A stretch of DNA of 64,000 bases, from contig PDSJ01000021.1 of NCBI GenBank assembly GCA_002748425.1, forward strand, positions 1 to 64,000. The letters are read 5' to 3'. Below, one piece after another: positions 25,570 to 34,254 of the stretch (positions are counted from its first letter, which is position 1; every line of letters begins with the position of its first letter). The notes under the pieces are model-generated. The model did not search any database, was not told the origin of the DNA, and saw only the letters and a program-made list of their open reading frames with translations. The translations under genes and the position numbers were made by a program. This DNA comes from a candidate division KSB3 bacterium (GTDB lineage Bacteria; Moduliflexota; Moduliflexia; Moduliflexales; Moduliflexaceae).

Positions 25570-26766
25570 ATGGGAGAACGGCTCATCATCTGCCTGCCAG
25601 ACGTTATCGTCTTATTAGCGGCCAGCAGCATTATTCTTTCAGTCAAATATTATCGTGTCTTATTTAAGAGGAGTGCTCTCAAAAAGTACAAGCAGCAGTA
25701 CTCGCCGCGTATGTCGATCTTTATCCCCTGCAAGGGGAGCGACCAGCAGTTTGAGCGGAATATTCAGCATTTTTTGCGGGCCGGTTATCAGAAGGCCAAG
25801 GTCTTTTTTATTGTTGAAAGCAGAAAGGATGAGGCCTATGCCCTGATCAGGCAACAGATCAAGCGTTGTCCGAACGCGTATTTAGTCGTCGCAGGGCGTT
25901 CGAAATACTGCGGACAGAAAAACTACAATCTGTTACAAGGTATTAATGCGTCTGAAGAACAGGATGAAGTATATGTATTTCTTGACGCCCACACCATCAT
26001 CAGCGCTCGACAAGTTCAGGAACTCATCCTGCCGTTATCGGATGCAAACGTCACGGCCGCGGTCGGGTTCCGGTGGAATATCCTACAGGAGAAGACCTTT
26101 GGCGAACGGCTGCATGCCTTTATGGTCGCGTTACAATGGGGCGCAATACACTGTTTCTGGCTGAACCCGGTCTGGGGAGGCGCAACTGCGATCAAACGTG
26201 AACATTTCGAAAAAATGGGCGTGCGGGACTATTGGGCTAAAACCGTCGTCGATGACATGACCCTGCAGCAGATGATTCAGAAACAGGGCCGTAAAGCCGT
26301 TTTCGTACCGAGCTGTGTCATGGAAACCGATCATACGATAAAAGACGTCAAAAGTGCTGTACAGTGGTTTAAACGGCAGACCCTTTACGTGAAGTTTTAT
26401 CTGCGCCCACTCTGGCTGGGGATGCTTGCGCTTTTACTCTATGCCGCAGTTCACGTCGTCGGCCTTCCGTTTCTGCTGGCCTATGCCGCCATATACCCCA
26501 GCAAAAAACTGGCATTTTTCGCTGGCATGAAAGCGACATTTACCTTGCTCACCATGCTCTTTGCGCTCTTGCTCAAACGTCCGGGAGACGAGAAGAACAG
26601 CGCGCTGTTCTGGTTTGTGTTCTCACCGCTCTATCTCTTGCTCAGCGCCTGGGCCGGCTTTCTTGGCCTCTTCACCAGAGTCATCGGCTGGAAAGACATT
26701 GCCTATCGCCTGGACTACCATGGTATTGTCAAAGAAATCCAACGCGACAGGAGCTACGCGGTCTGA
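25570..26766 (+). CDS. Membrane glycosyltransferase, ceramide-glucosyltransferase-like (GT21/HpnI-type)
   Basis: A 398-residue membrane-bound GT2-fold enzyme. It has an N-terminal membrane segment (about 8-25, CLPDVIVLLAASSIILSV), then MSIFIPCKGSD, FLDAHTIIS (DxD-like), VVDDMTLQQMIQKQG and QWFKRQTLY, which resembles the (Q/R)xxRW product motif. Three or four membrane helices close the protein. This layout fits ceramide glucosyltransferases and bacterial relatives that glycosylate lipids, for example hopanoid or sphingolipid types. The frame is open to 25432, but ATG 25570 has AAGGAG seven bases upstream. Downstream partner of the glycosyltransferase at 24689. Confidence 0.8.
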   Translation: MGERLIICLPDVIVLLAASSIILSVKYYRVLFKRSALKKYKQQYSPRMSIFIPCKGSDQQFERNIQHFLRAGYQKAKVFFIVESRKDEAYALIRQQIKRCPNAYLVVAGRSKYCGQKNYNLLQGINASEEQDEVYVFLDAHTIISARQVQELILPLSDANVTAAVGFRWNILQEKTFGERLHAFMVALQWGAIHCFWLNPVWGGATAIKREHFEKMGVRDYWAKTVVDDMTLQQMIQKQGRKAVFVPSCVMETDHTIKDVKSAVQWFKRQTLYVKFYLRPLWLGMLALLLYAAVHVVGLPFLLAYAAIYPSKKLAFFAGMKATFTLLTMLFALLLKRPGDEKNSALFWFVFSPLYLLLSAWAGFLGLFTRVIGWKDIAYRLDYHGIVKEIQRDRSYAV

Positions 26767-26820
26767 ACGGTCGAATGGCAGCAGCTACTCCTTCCAGCTC
26801 TCTATACGCTCAGGCGCCCT

Positions 26821-27993
26821 TCACCATCCCATCAGACCACAGCAGCGGGAGCAGATCGGGAAGGTGCCTCCGTTCTTTTTCAAGGCATTGCGGAATTTGC
26901 GATACCGTTCACCGTTCCAAATTTCCGCCATCGAATTCTCCATGACATTTCCGGTAATGTAATCGGGATAATCGCGACAAGGGGCCACATCACCGTTCGG
27001 CATTAACTCCGAAACGAACCAGGGGGAGATGCAGGGACCATATCCGAAAAAATTTCCAGGATTCTTATAATATTCCACAATATCATCATCCTCTTTCAAA
27101 CGTGGGATGAAAAGATGCGGAAAGCTCCATTTACGGCTGCGAATGCGCTTGAGGCTGTCCAGAAGAGCGTCTGTATCGACATGGTGGTTAAAGAGATACC
27201 CTTTCCATTTATGCGGGGTGAGATTCAAATGTTTCTGCATGACAGCAGTGTGCGCACTGCCGATATGCTCGTCGGTAAACCAGGAATAATAGACGATCAT
27301 ACAGTCGATATTCAATTGTTCACCGACTTCGAATATCGTATCGATCCAGGCGGCATTATCAACACTGACGGTCACAAGAGCCATAATCCACGGAAGGCTG
27401 CTTTTTCGATCCCGTTTATATTGCTGTAGCGTTTCGATCCCCCTGGCGACTTTCTGAAACGTTCCGTCCCTTCCGCGAATTTGGTCGTGAATATTCTCAG
27501 GGCCATCAAGCGAAAACATCAGCGCATCCCACTGCTGCTTCACAATTTCTTCAGCCCGGTCGGCAAGCATGGTTGCATTCGTCACAACAGCCAGCAGAGA
27601 TCTGCTGTCCTTAATGCGTTGCGTAAAATCGAACAATCCCGGATACATAAAAGGCTCTCCGCCCCAGATGTAATAAATCGGTGCAAACGGCTTCAGTTCG
27701 TCGACAAGTCTGAGATAACGCGCTAAAGGAACGACTTTACGCAGATCAGAGGAACGCTCGTCGAAATTGTAGCCGGTTTCGCCCCACTGACCACAGGTTT
27801 TACAACGCAAGTTACAGGCGTTGGTAATCTTCACGCTGATCTGTTGCGGGGCAATACCGCAGCCTCCATCATTCCGCCTATATTCTTTCTGGACGCTAAT
27901 ATGCTTGGCATACAGAGCTTTTGAGGCCCTGAAAATAATATGCGGCGTCTTCAATAATGGAAACAAAAAATGAATCGGCTCTTTCGAATGCAT
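26821..27993 (-). CDS. Radical SAM protein with SPASM-like C-terminus
   Basis: A 390-residue radical SAM enzyme. The iron-sulfur motif is ACNLRCKTCGQWGE (CxxxCxxC, near residue 58), followed by YYIWGGEPFMYPGLFD and SLDGPENIHDQIRG. The C-terminal part has PCRDYPDYITGNVMENSMAEIW and a closing CSRCC, consistent with an additional iron-sulfur cluster as in SPASM proteins. Family members modify peptides, proteins or small metabolites, and several such enzymes act with cell-envelope glycosyltransferases. It converges with the glycosyltransferase pair but is not in the same operon. No precursor peptide gene was seen nearby. Confidence 0.87.
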   Translation of the reverse strand: MHSKEPIHFLFPLLKTPHIIFRASKALYAKHISVQKEYRRNDGGCGIAPQQISVKITNACNLRCKTCGQWGETGYNFDERSSDLRKVVPLARYLRLVDELKPFAPIYYIWGGEPFMYPGLFDFTQRIKDSRSLLAVVTNATMLADRAEEIVKQQWDALMFSLDGPENIHDQIRGRDGTFQKVARGIETLQQYKRDRKSSLPWIMALVTVSVDNAAWIDTIFEVGEQLNIDCMIVYYSWFTDEHIGSAHTAVMQKHLNLTPHKWKGYLFNHHVDTDALLDSLKRIRSRKWSFPHLFIPRLKEDDDIVEYYKNPGNFFGYGPCISPWFVSELMPNGDVAPCRDYPDYITGNVMENSMAEIWNGERYRKFRNALKKNGGTFPICSRCCGLMGW

Positions 27994-28128
27994 ACGATGC
28001 TCTCGTTAACTGTATCGCTGTCAACACGCAGAGCCCGGCAACAGCTCTGCATACCGGCGATCTCTTTGCGCGTTGACCCGTTCTGACACAGTGCCCACAG
28101 ATCTTACGGCTTCTCCGGGCTCATTTCG

Positions 28129-29619
28129 CTACCATGAGCGTTCCAAAAGTTCTCGAGAACGCTCGTAGACCGTCTCCCAGCGTTCAGTGTCTTGTGCTGC
28201 ATAGCAGACGGTCTCGTAAGACTGCCTGATGATTTGCCGTCCCTCCTGCAAGGAGCCGATATCTCCGGTCGCCAGGGCCTGAACCATGATGTTCCCGATT
28301 GCGGTCGCTTCAACTGGTCCGGCAACAACGGCCTTTCCGGTTGCGTTTGCGGTGAACTGACACAGCAGGGTATTCTGAATACCACCGCCGACGATATGCA
28401 GAACGTCGATCGATTTTCCACGAAGCTGCTCCATTTTCTCAAGGACATGCCGATATTTCAATGCCAGACTTTCAAGGGCGCAGCGCAAGATTTCTCCCCG
28501 GCTTTCCGGCACAGACTGCCCTGTTGCCCGACAGAATTCAACAATCGCCTTTGGCATATCACTGGGATTTAAAAATGATGTGTCGTTCGGATCGATCACG
28601 GCCTTAAACGGAGCAGCTCTTTCCGCTTCAAGCATTAACTCGGCAAAGCTTGTTGTCTTGCCATCGCGGTCCCAGATCCGTTTACACTCCTGGACCAGCC
28701 ACAATCCCATAATATTTTTCAGAAAACGGTAACTGCCGCCGACTCCGCCTTCATTTGTCAGGTTATATTGCAGTGATGCATCGCTGATAATCGGCTCTGC
28801 AACTTCAAGCCCAAGCAACGACCAGGTCCCGGAACTGAGGTAGGCCCATTCCCCTCCCTGGGTCGGCACAGCCGCTACCGCAGAGGCCGTATCATGTGAT
28901 GCCGTCGCAATCACCGGAACCCTTCCCAGTCCTGCCGGTTCAGCAAGCTCGGGCAGCAGATCGCCGACAATCGTTCCCGGTTGAACAATTTCAGCCTTGA
29001 GTATCTCCGTCGGAATTCCCAATGCTTTCAACATCTCATAATCCCACTCGCCAGTCCCTGGATTCAGCATTTGAGTGGTTGTGGCATGTGTAAATTCGTT
29101 GACCTTTCTGCCGCTGAAAAAATACATCAAAAGGGCAGGAAACAGCAGCAGTGTATCGCTTATCTCGAACAACGGCGACTGCTGGACAGCCATCGCGTAG
29201 AGTTGGAACAGCGTGTTCAGCTGCATAAACTGAATACCGGTTCTGGCGAAGACCTCTTCGCGGGGGAAATGGCGGCAGAGCTCTTCAACCATACCGTCAG
29301 TGCGATGGTCCCGGTAATGAAAAGGATTGCAAATCAAGAGGCCATTTTTATCAAGCAGGCCGAAATCCACACCCCAGGTATCAAAACCGATACCGTGCAG
29401 TTCGGCGCCATATTTTCGGGCATACAGACCGAGCGCAACACGCATCTCGTCGAAGAGCTTCAAGATGTCCCAGTACATCGACCCCATCAGCGTCGTCGGT
29501 CCGTTTGAGAAGCGGTGCAGTTCCTCGATACGTAACTTTTTATTCTCCAGCGTTCCAACAATTGCGCGTCCACTGGACGCCCCTAAATCATAGGCTAAAA
29601 ATCGTTTCAGATCGCTCAT
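28129..29619 (-). CDS. rhaB: L-rhamnulokinase
   Basis: Phosphorylates L-rhamnulose to L-rhamnulose 1-phosphate. FGGY-type sugar kinase of 496 residues with RFLAYDLGASSGRAIVGTL at the N-terminus, FDTWGVDFGLLD, ATASHDTASAVAAVP, YLSSGTWSLLGLE and the C-terminal VLHIVGGGIQNTLLCQ and ATAIGNIMVQALA. These are rhamnulokinase rather than xylulokinase features. I chose ATG 29619 (MSDLKRFLAYD) with AGAAGG upstream; the open frame reaches 29673. It is the last gene of the leftward rhamnose operon, after the transporter and the DUF4432 protein. Confidence 0.93.
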   Translation of the reverse strand: MSDLKRFLAYDLGASSGRAIVGTLENKKLRIEELHRFSNGPTTLMGSMYWDILKLFDEMRVALGLYARKYGAELHGIGFDTWGVDFGLLDKNGLLICNPFHYRDHRTDGMVEELCRHFPREEVFARTGIQFMQLNTLFQLYAMAVQQSPLFEISDTLLLFPALLMYFFSGRKVNEFTHATTTQMLNPGTGEWDYEMLKALGIPTEILKAEIVQPGTIVGDLLPELAEPAGLGRVPVIATASHDTASAVAAVPTQGGEWAYLSSGTWSLLGLEVAEPIISDASLQYNLTNEGGVGGSYRFLKNIMGLWLVQECKRIWDRDGKTTSFAELMLEAERAAPFKAVIDPNDTSFLNPSDMPKAIVEFCRATGQSVPESRGEILRCALESLALKYRHVLEKMEQLRGKSIDVLHIVGGGIQNTLLCQFTANATGKAVVAGPVEATAIGNIMVQALATGDIGSLQEGRQIIRQSYETVCYAAQDTERWETVYERSRELLERSW

Positions 29620-29811
29620 AATATACCTTCTCTTGGAAAGTCTTATCATATACACAGAGCACGACTTCGTCACATATCAAACACATCTTGCATTGTTACG
29701 AAACGGATGGATGCACACGGCAAGAACAAACATGGCAGCTTGCAGCGATGCTTTGTCTTTGCCGTGTCGAGCTGTCAATGCGCTGTGAATAGATTATTAA
29801 TTGTGGAAAAC

Positions 29812-30918
29812 TTATTGCGCCGCAGAAAGGATATCAGCAATGATCTTCTCCTCTTGCGCGGCAGCCTGTGGCGTCAGCAAGCCGGCTTCCAGAGAAAATT
29901 CGATCGACTCGCCTCCCTGAAGCAGCCGAAGATTACCTTTCTCTTTTTCTGCGATATAGCCCTGATGTTCGGCAGTTCCCGGTAGATATAATCCCAGCGC
30001 ATCTTGATCGGCGTTTCTGGCGATCCAGCGAACCCCTTTATTTAATTCTGCCACGCGGTGTTTCAAGAAATGTGCATAGCCGTCAGGCTGTACGTGCAGA
30101 CTATGCGCATAGCCTTCTGAATCAGCTGAATAGTCGATAAAAAAGAGCACTTCAGGATCTAAAAGCAGATCCGGCGTGAGCGTGAGATGCTTTTCAGGAT
30201 GCTCCTTCAGGGTGTTAAGAAACGCACTGAACTCTTCCAGAGAATGTGAGCTTTTCATGTGCTTCGGGACATTGATGCTGACCCGTGTATGCTCTGGAGT
30301 ACAGGGCGCACTGCAGACGATCCGTCCGTAATCTGAGGGACGAAAATTTACATGCGCCAGATACATAATTTCCATTTCAGTCTGCTTCAGGTTGCTGAGT
30401 GTTGCAGAAACAGGGAAGACAGATGAGTCAGCATACAACTTGACAAGAGGTTCGAATACGTAATGATAGTTAAACGCCACAATATGCTCATATTGTCCGC
30501 CCAGAGCAATGAATGCCCTACCTTCGTCGTGGCCAGCCTGGAGATAGGCTTTTTGATAAAGCGCATTCGGCAGCTCCCCGTGCAAAGGATGCGTATCATC
30601 TTTGGACGGAACTCCCATCGCCGTTGCGCCACAATGAACGAGAAACGCCCCATACGTCGACAAATAATCGCGTGTCGGCACGGGATGCTGAAACATCGAT
30701 TTCATCACCAGATCCCGGCCTCCAAATTCGCATTGCCAAATCTGCTGGCCCTGAAACGGAAGCATGACAAGCTGCCCGCAACTATTTTTGAGCCGCAGAC
30801 CGCACACGCCATTTTCATAGCGAAACAATGACGCTGATAACCCTTCGAGTTCCAGTAAGGTTTTCTCGCGTTCCTGAAAGAATTGTTCCTGTAATTGTAT
30901 TGTTATCGTATTTCCCAT
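29812..30918 (-). CDS. DUF4432 family protein (aldose-1-epimerase-like)
   Basis: A 368-residue soluble protein matching DUF4432, a sugar-mutarotase-fold family. Segments include LLELEGLSASLFRYENGVCGLRLKN, cut here for length, WQCEFGGRDL, FLVHCGATAMG, HPLHGELPNA (histidine pair expected at the sugar site) and FVVxxN-like NYHYVFEPLV. The start at 30918 has GGAGGGGG directly upstream; the frame extends to 31113 only by running back over the hairpin. It lies between the rhamnose-binding protein and rhaB, so an anomer-interconverting role on rhamnose or its glycosides is likely but inferred. Confidence 0.8.
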   Translation of the reverse strand: MGNTITIQLQEQFFQEREKTLLELEGLSASLFRYENGVCGLRLKNSCGQLVMLPFQGQQIWQCEFGGRDLVMKSMFQHPVPTRDYLSTYGAFLVHCGATAMGVPSKDDTHPLHGELPNALYQKAYLQAGHDEGRAFIALGGQYEHIVAFNYHYVFEPLVKLYADSSVFPVSATLSNLKQTEMEIMYLAHVNFRPSDYGRIVCSAPCTPEHTRVSINVPKHMKSSHSLEEFSAFLNTLKEHPEKHLTLTPDLLLDPEVLFFIDYSADSEGYAHSLHVQPDGYAHFLKHRVAELNKGVRWIARNADQDALGLYLPGTAEHQGYIAEKEKGNLRLLQGGESIEFSLEAGLLTPQAAAQEEKIIADILSAAQ

Positions 30919-30982
30919 ATCCCCCTCCCTCTCTGAGTTGCTTTCGGCAGTTCTCACTGATAAAATGGGATCCGAACGAAAG

Positions 30983-31007
30983 AAGCCCCGCCCGGCAGAC
31001 GGGGCTT
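30983..31007 (-). terminator. Hairpin after the rhamnose-binding-protein gene
   Basis: AAGCCCCG (30983-30990) pairs with CGGGGCTT (31000-31007), an 8-bp GC-rich stem with a nine-base loop. In the leftward direction it lies 18 bases past the binding-protein stop and is followed by CTTTCGTT. It probably works as a partial terminator or mRNA stabiliser inside the operon. Confidence 0.65.
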
Positions 31008-31024
31008 TGCCTCTCAAAACGGAC

Positions 31025-32011
31025 TTAGAAGTTGAAATCGTCAATATTCTCCCTGGTGAATTTTGTCGGCGGGCCAAGCAGCAGTACAGTATCTTCAGGA
31101 ATCGTGTATTCACCTAATCGGCCGGCAGTAAAAGTCTCACCAGGTTCTCCCTTAATTTCACCGGCGATAAGTTTATGCGTGGTATACGTGATGAGATATC
31201 CGAGATCAACAGGATTCCACAACAGGAATGCAGGGCAGGAGCCGTTTTTCACGAATTTTCTCATTTGATTCGGCGTCCCCAAACCTGTGATGACAACCTT
31301 GCCGATAGCGCCGGCATCTTCAATAGCCCTTGCCCCAGCCGCCAGGCCAACGGTTGTCGGAGAAATGACAGCCTTCAGGTTCGGGTATGACTTCATTAAA
31401 CTTTGCATTTTCTGATAGCTTTTTGTATCATCATCATCACCATACACGGTATCGACTAATGTAATATCCTTGTATTCAGGCTTGGTAATTTCTTCATTCA
31501 TCCATTCGATCCACGTGGTTTGATTCGGCATACCAGCCGCAGCGCTCAGAATAGCGATCTCGCCTTTATAATCGATCAATTCCGCTGCCAGTGCGAGCTG
31601 CCCCCGGCCGATTCCCTCAGAGTTTGCCGGGTTGGCAAAGACATTGCGCCCGCCTTCCCCAATTGTCGCATCATAACTGGTGACGACAATTCCCATCTTC
31701 ATAGCCTTTTTTGCAGCAGGAATCAAGGCGTCAGGATCATTGGCCGACACCATGATACCATCAACTTTCTGAGCAATCAAGGCATTGATCATCTGGATCT
31801 GCTTTGTCGCATCAGCATCAGAAGGGGCTTGATACATCACTTCATCGCCTAATTCGGCAGCCGCTTCCTGAGCGCCTTTATTGCAGGCATCAAAATAGGG
31901 ATTGCCCAAATTTTTCGGCATATTGACAATTTTATATCCTGCTTCTGCTAATGTTCCCAGAGTGAAGACACACGCCAGACATGCCACAAATACAATCGTT
32001 CCTTTTTTCAT
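31025..32011 (-). CDS. rhaS: Rhamnose ABC transporter substrate-binding protein (RhaS-like)
   Basis: Periplasmic binding protein, 328 residues from ATG 32011. The signal peptide is MKKGTIVFVACLACVFTLG followed by TLAEA. The mature part begins KIVNMPKNLGNPYFDACNKG and includes IMVSANDPDALIPAAKKAM, VFANPANSEGIGRGQLALAAE and VVITGLGTPNQMRKFV, the pattern of RhaS/LsrB-type receptors. The rhamnose assignment rests on the family pattern together with rhaB and rhaA nearby; autoinducer-2 would be the alternative for LsrB-like proteins. AAGGAG precedes the start. It follows the two permease genes and is unusual in being after rather than before the ATPase. Confidence 0.88.
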   Translation of the reverse strand: MKKGTIVFVACLACVFTLGTLAEAGYKIVNMPKNLGNPYFDACNKGAQEAAAELGDEVMYQAPSDADATKQIQMINALIAQKVDGIMVSANDPDALIPAAKKAMKMGIVVTSYDATIGEGGRNVFANPANSEGIGRGQLALAAELIDYKGEIAILSAAAGMPNQTTWIEWMNEEITKPEYKDITLVDTVYGDDDDTKSYQKMQSLMKSYPNLKAVISPTTVGLAAGARAIEDAGAIGKVVITGLGTPNQMRKFVKNGSCPAFLLWNPVDLGYLITYTTHKLIAGEIKGEPGETFTAGRLGEYTIPEDTVLLLGPPTKFTRENIDDFNF

Positions 32012-32181
32012 AACTGTTGTCTCCTTAGTAGCTGAATATTCGCTTGCGCCTGCCTCTTGCGCCAGGCACAAGCCCAGTTCCGGCAACTGTACACAAGCTC
32101 GACGTCACTATGCTGTGTGATGTGTTACTATGGGATTTCATCACCTCCTGACTGGGCTGTGTTGAGGGAAGCTCTGACTCT

Positions 32182-33189
32182 TCAGCGCGTGACAAATCTT
32201 CCGATCACGTTTGGCAGCAGAATTGCGAAAATCAGCACAGCGCCGCTGACAATTTGCTGCACCTGCCCCGGAACCATTTTTAAGCCCATACCCCATTCAA
32301 TAATCCCGAGTAAAAAGACCGCCAGAATCGTCCCCCACATTGTGCCTTTGCCTCCTGAAATATCAGTCCCGCCGAGAACGACAGCAGTAATCACATGAAG
32401 TTCGTATCCGGTGGCGACATCCGTTCGAGTGCTGCCGAACCTCGCGGCCATGATCAAGGCTGCAACAGCCGCCATGAGACCTGACAACATATACAAGACT
32501 GTCTTGACTCGTGTGACGTTGATTCCAGCGTAACGGCACGCTTCTTCGTTATTCCCGATCGCAAAGACAGCACGCCCAAAGCTGGTTCGGTGCAGCAGAA
32601 GAGCAAAAAGAACCGCAAGAACGATAAATACGAACAGGGAAAACGGCACTGGGCTTGAGCCGATATAGCCTTGCCCTACATATGTAAAATATTGCGGATA
32701 GCCTTTTACCGGGATATCCCCCAGCATTGCAAACGCCAGTCCCCGGTAGAGGGCATACGTCCCCAGAGTCACTGCCAGCGGGGGTAATTGAATCTTCGTG
32801 ATCATTTTCCCATTAAGCCAACCGCCAAGCACTCCGACTCCCAACGCCGCAAGCGCAGCAATCCAAATCGGGACCCCATGCTTGAATAATACGGCCATTG
32901 TCGCTGAAGACATCGCTAAAGTGGACGCCACAGAGAGATCAATGCCGCCAGTCAAAATAACCATCGTCATCGCCAGCGCCATGATGCCTTTTTCCATAAA
33001 GTTAAACGTCATGTCAAAAAGATTTACGACATTCAGGAAATACGGCGAGATACTTGTATTAATAACTCCGAGAATGGCAATCAGGATGATTAACAGCCAT
33101 TCCCACCGCAGAAAAAAGCCTGACAGAGAGAACGGTCTGTCGGCTGGCACTGTAATTCTTGGAGCTTGATGGTCTGTTTGAGCGTTCAT
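32182..33189 (-). CDS. rhaQ: Rhamnose ABC transporter permease (RhaQ-like)
   Basis: CUT2-type inner-membrane permease, 335 residues with about ten hydrophobic segments. Family blocks are MVILTGGIDLSVASTLAM, LPPLAVTLGTYALYRGLAF and VVLGGTDISGGKGTMWGTI. AAGGAAG lies before ATG 33189. It overlaps nothing and starts 14 bases after the stop of the other permease. Two different permeases serve one ATPase, the arrangement of RhaP/RhaQ and of LsrC/LsrD. Which is P and which is Q is a labelling choice based on order. Confidence 0.88.
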   Translation of the reverse strand: MNAQTDHQAPRITVPADRPFSLSGFFLRWEWLLIILIAILGVINTSISPYFLNVVNLFDMTFNFMEKGIMALAMTMVILTGGIDLSVASTLAMSSATMAVLFKHGVPIWIAALAALGVGVLGGWLNGKMITKIQLPPLAVTLGTYALYRGLAFAMLGDIPVKGYPQYFTYVGQGYIGSSPVPFSLFVFIVLAVLFALLLHRTSFGRAVFAIGNNEEACRYAGINVTRVKTVLYMLSGLMAAVAALIMAARFGSTRTDVATGYELHVITAVVLGGTDISGGKGTMWGTILAVFLLGIIEWGMGLKMVPGQVQQIVSGAVLIFAILLPNVIGRFVTR

Positions 33190-33202
33190 AGGTCTTCCTT
33201 AG

Positions 33203-34222
33203 CTAGTGCATGTTTCGTGATGAAATGATATGTTGTAAGCGTCTGGCAATCAGAGCATTTATAATCACCGCCCCCAGAATGACAAGCCCCTGCACAGCCA
33301 GTTGCCAGAATTCTGAAATATGCACCAGCGTCAACGCATTGGCGAGTATCCCGATAAAAAGCGCCCCCAGCACAGTCCCTAAAATTGTACCGGAACCTCC
33401 GTAAATGCTGGTTCCTCCGACAACTGCAGAGGCGACACTTTGCAGTTCGAAGCCTAATGCTGAGTTGTTCTGCACGACAGAAAAGCGTGAAGCCCATAGC
33501 ACCCCGGCAAATCCAGCCAATGCACCTGACAAGATATACACCAGAAACTGTGTCCGTTCCACCCGAAATCCGGAAATCTGTGCAGCTGTAAGATTGCTCC
33601 CAATCGCATAAATCTGTCTTCCGGTTCTGGTATATTTCATAACGTACGAAAACATAAGGGCTGTCAGCACTGCAAAGATGATGAGAGTCGGGATTCCCAA
33701 AATTTTCGTCCAGGCTAACGCGACAAAGTCCTCCGTCACATCAGAGGCCCCGACCCAGCTGCCGCCGCTCATGACGAAGACCAGACCGCGATACATGCTC
33801 ATTGTTCCCAGCGTCACGATGATCGGCGGGACCTTGCCCAGCGTCACAAACGCGCCGTTCAGCGAACCGAGCAGCGCTCCCAGAGCGATTCCGAGAAACA
33901 CGACAAGCAGAAGCGGAACTGTCGGGTGGTCCCGGACGGTCGTGCCGACCGTCATCGCACAAAGCGCTAAGGTCGATGCCACTGAGAGATCAATTCCTGC
34001 CGTAATAATCACCATTGTCTGAGCAATGGCGACAATGAGAAGCGCAGAAATATCCATCCCGATGTCACGGATGTTCCCGGTTGTCAAAAACACCGGTGCG
34101 CGGAGAGTGACCAGAATGACCAATACAACAATCACGAGGAATATCCCGCTTTCGCGGTGGCTTGCAAAGAAAAAGAAAAGGCTTTTTTTAGACCTTTGCT
34201 GTGTTTGTGCACTCATAAGCAT
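33203..34222 (-). CDS. rhaP: Rhamnose ABC transporter permease (RhaP-like)
   Basis: Second CUT2 permease of the rhamnose importer, 339 residues. It has a Lys/Ser-rich N-terminus, then the blocks MVIITAGIDLSVASTLAL, VPPIIVTLGTMSMYRGLVF and AVVGGTSIYGGSGTILGT. The start is either 34222 or the ATG two codons later at 34216 (MSAQTQ); neither has a clear ribosome site. The gene lies 32 bases after the ATPase gene. Membrane topology and family are certain; the sugar is inferred from the locus. Confidence 0.88.
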   Translation of the reverse strand: MLMSAQTQQRSKKSLFFFFASHRESGIFLVIVVLVILVTLRAPVFLTTGNIRDIGMDISALLIVAIAQTMVIITAGIDLSVASTLALCAMTVGTTVRDHPTVPLLLVVFLGIALGALLGSLNGAFVTLGKVPPIIVTLGTMSMYRGLVFVMSGGSWVGASDVTEDFVALAWTKILGIPTLIIFAVLTALMFSYVMKYTRTGRQIYAIGSNLTAAQISGFRVERTQFLVYILSGALAGFAGVLWASRFSVVQNNSALGFELQSVASAVVGGTSIYGGSGTILGTVLGALFIGILANALTLVHISEFWQLAVQGLVILGAVIINALIARRLQHIISSRNMH

Positions 34223-34254
34223 TTTTAAAGCATCATGCTTTCGTTCACAGAGAT

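Noticed and set aside
26821..27993. A ribosomally made peptide (RiPP) cluster around the radical SAM/SPASM gene
   Set aside because: No short precursor-like gene, peptidase or recognition-domain protein lies next to it.
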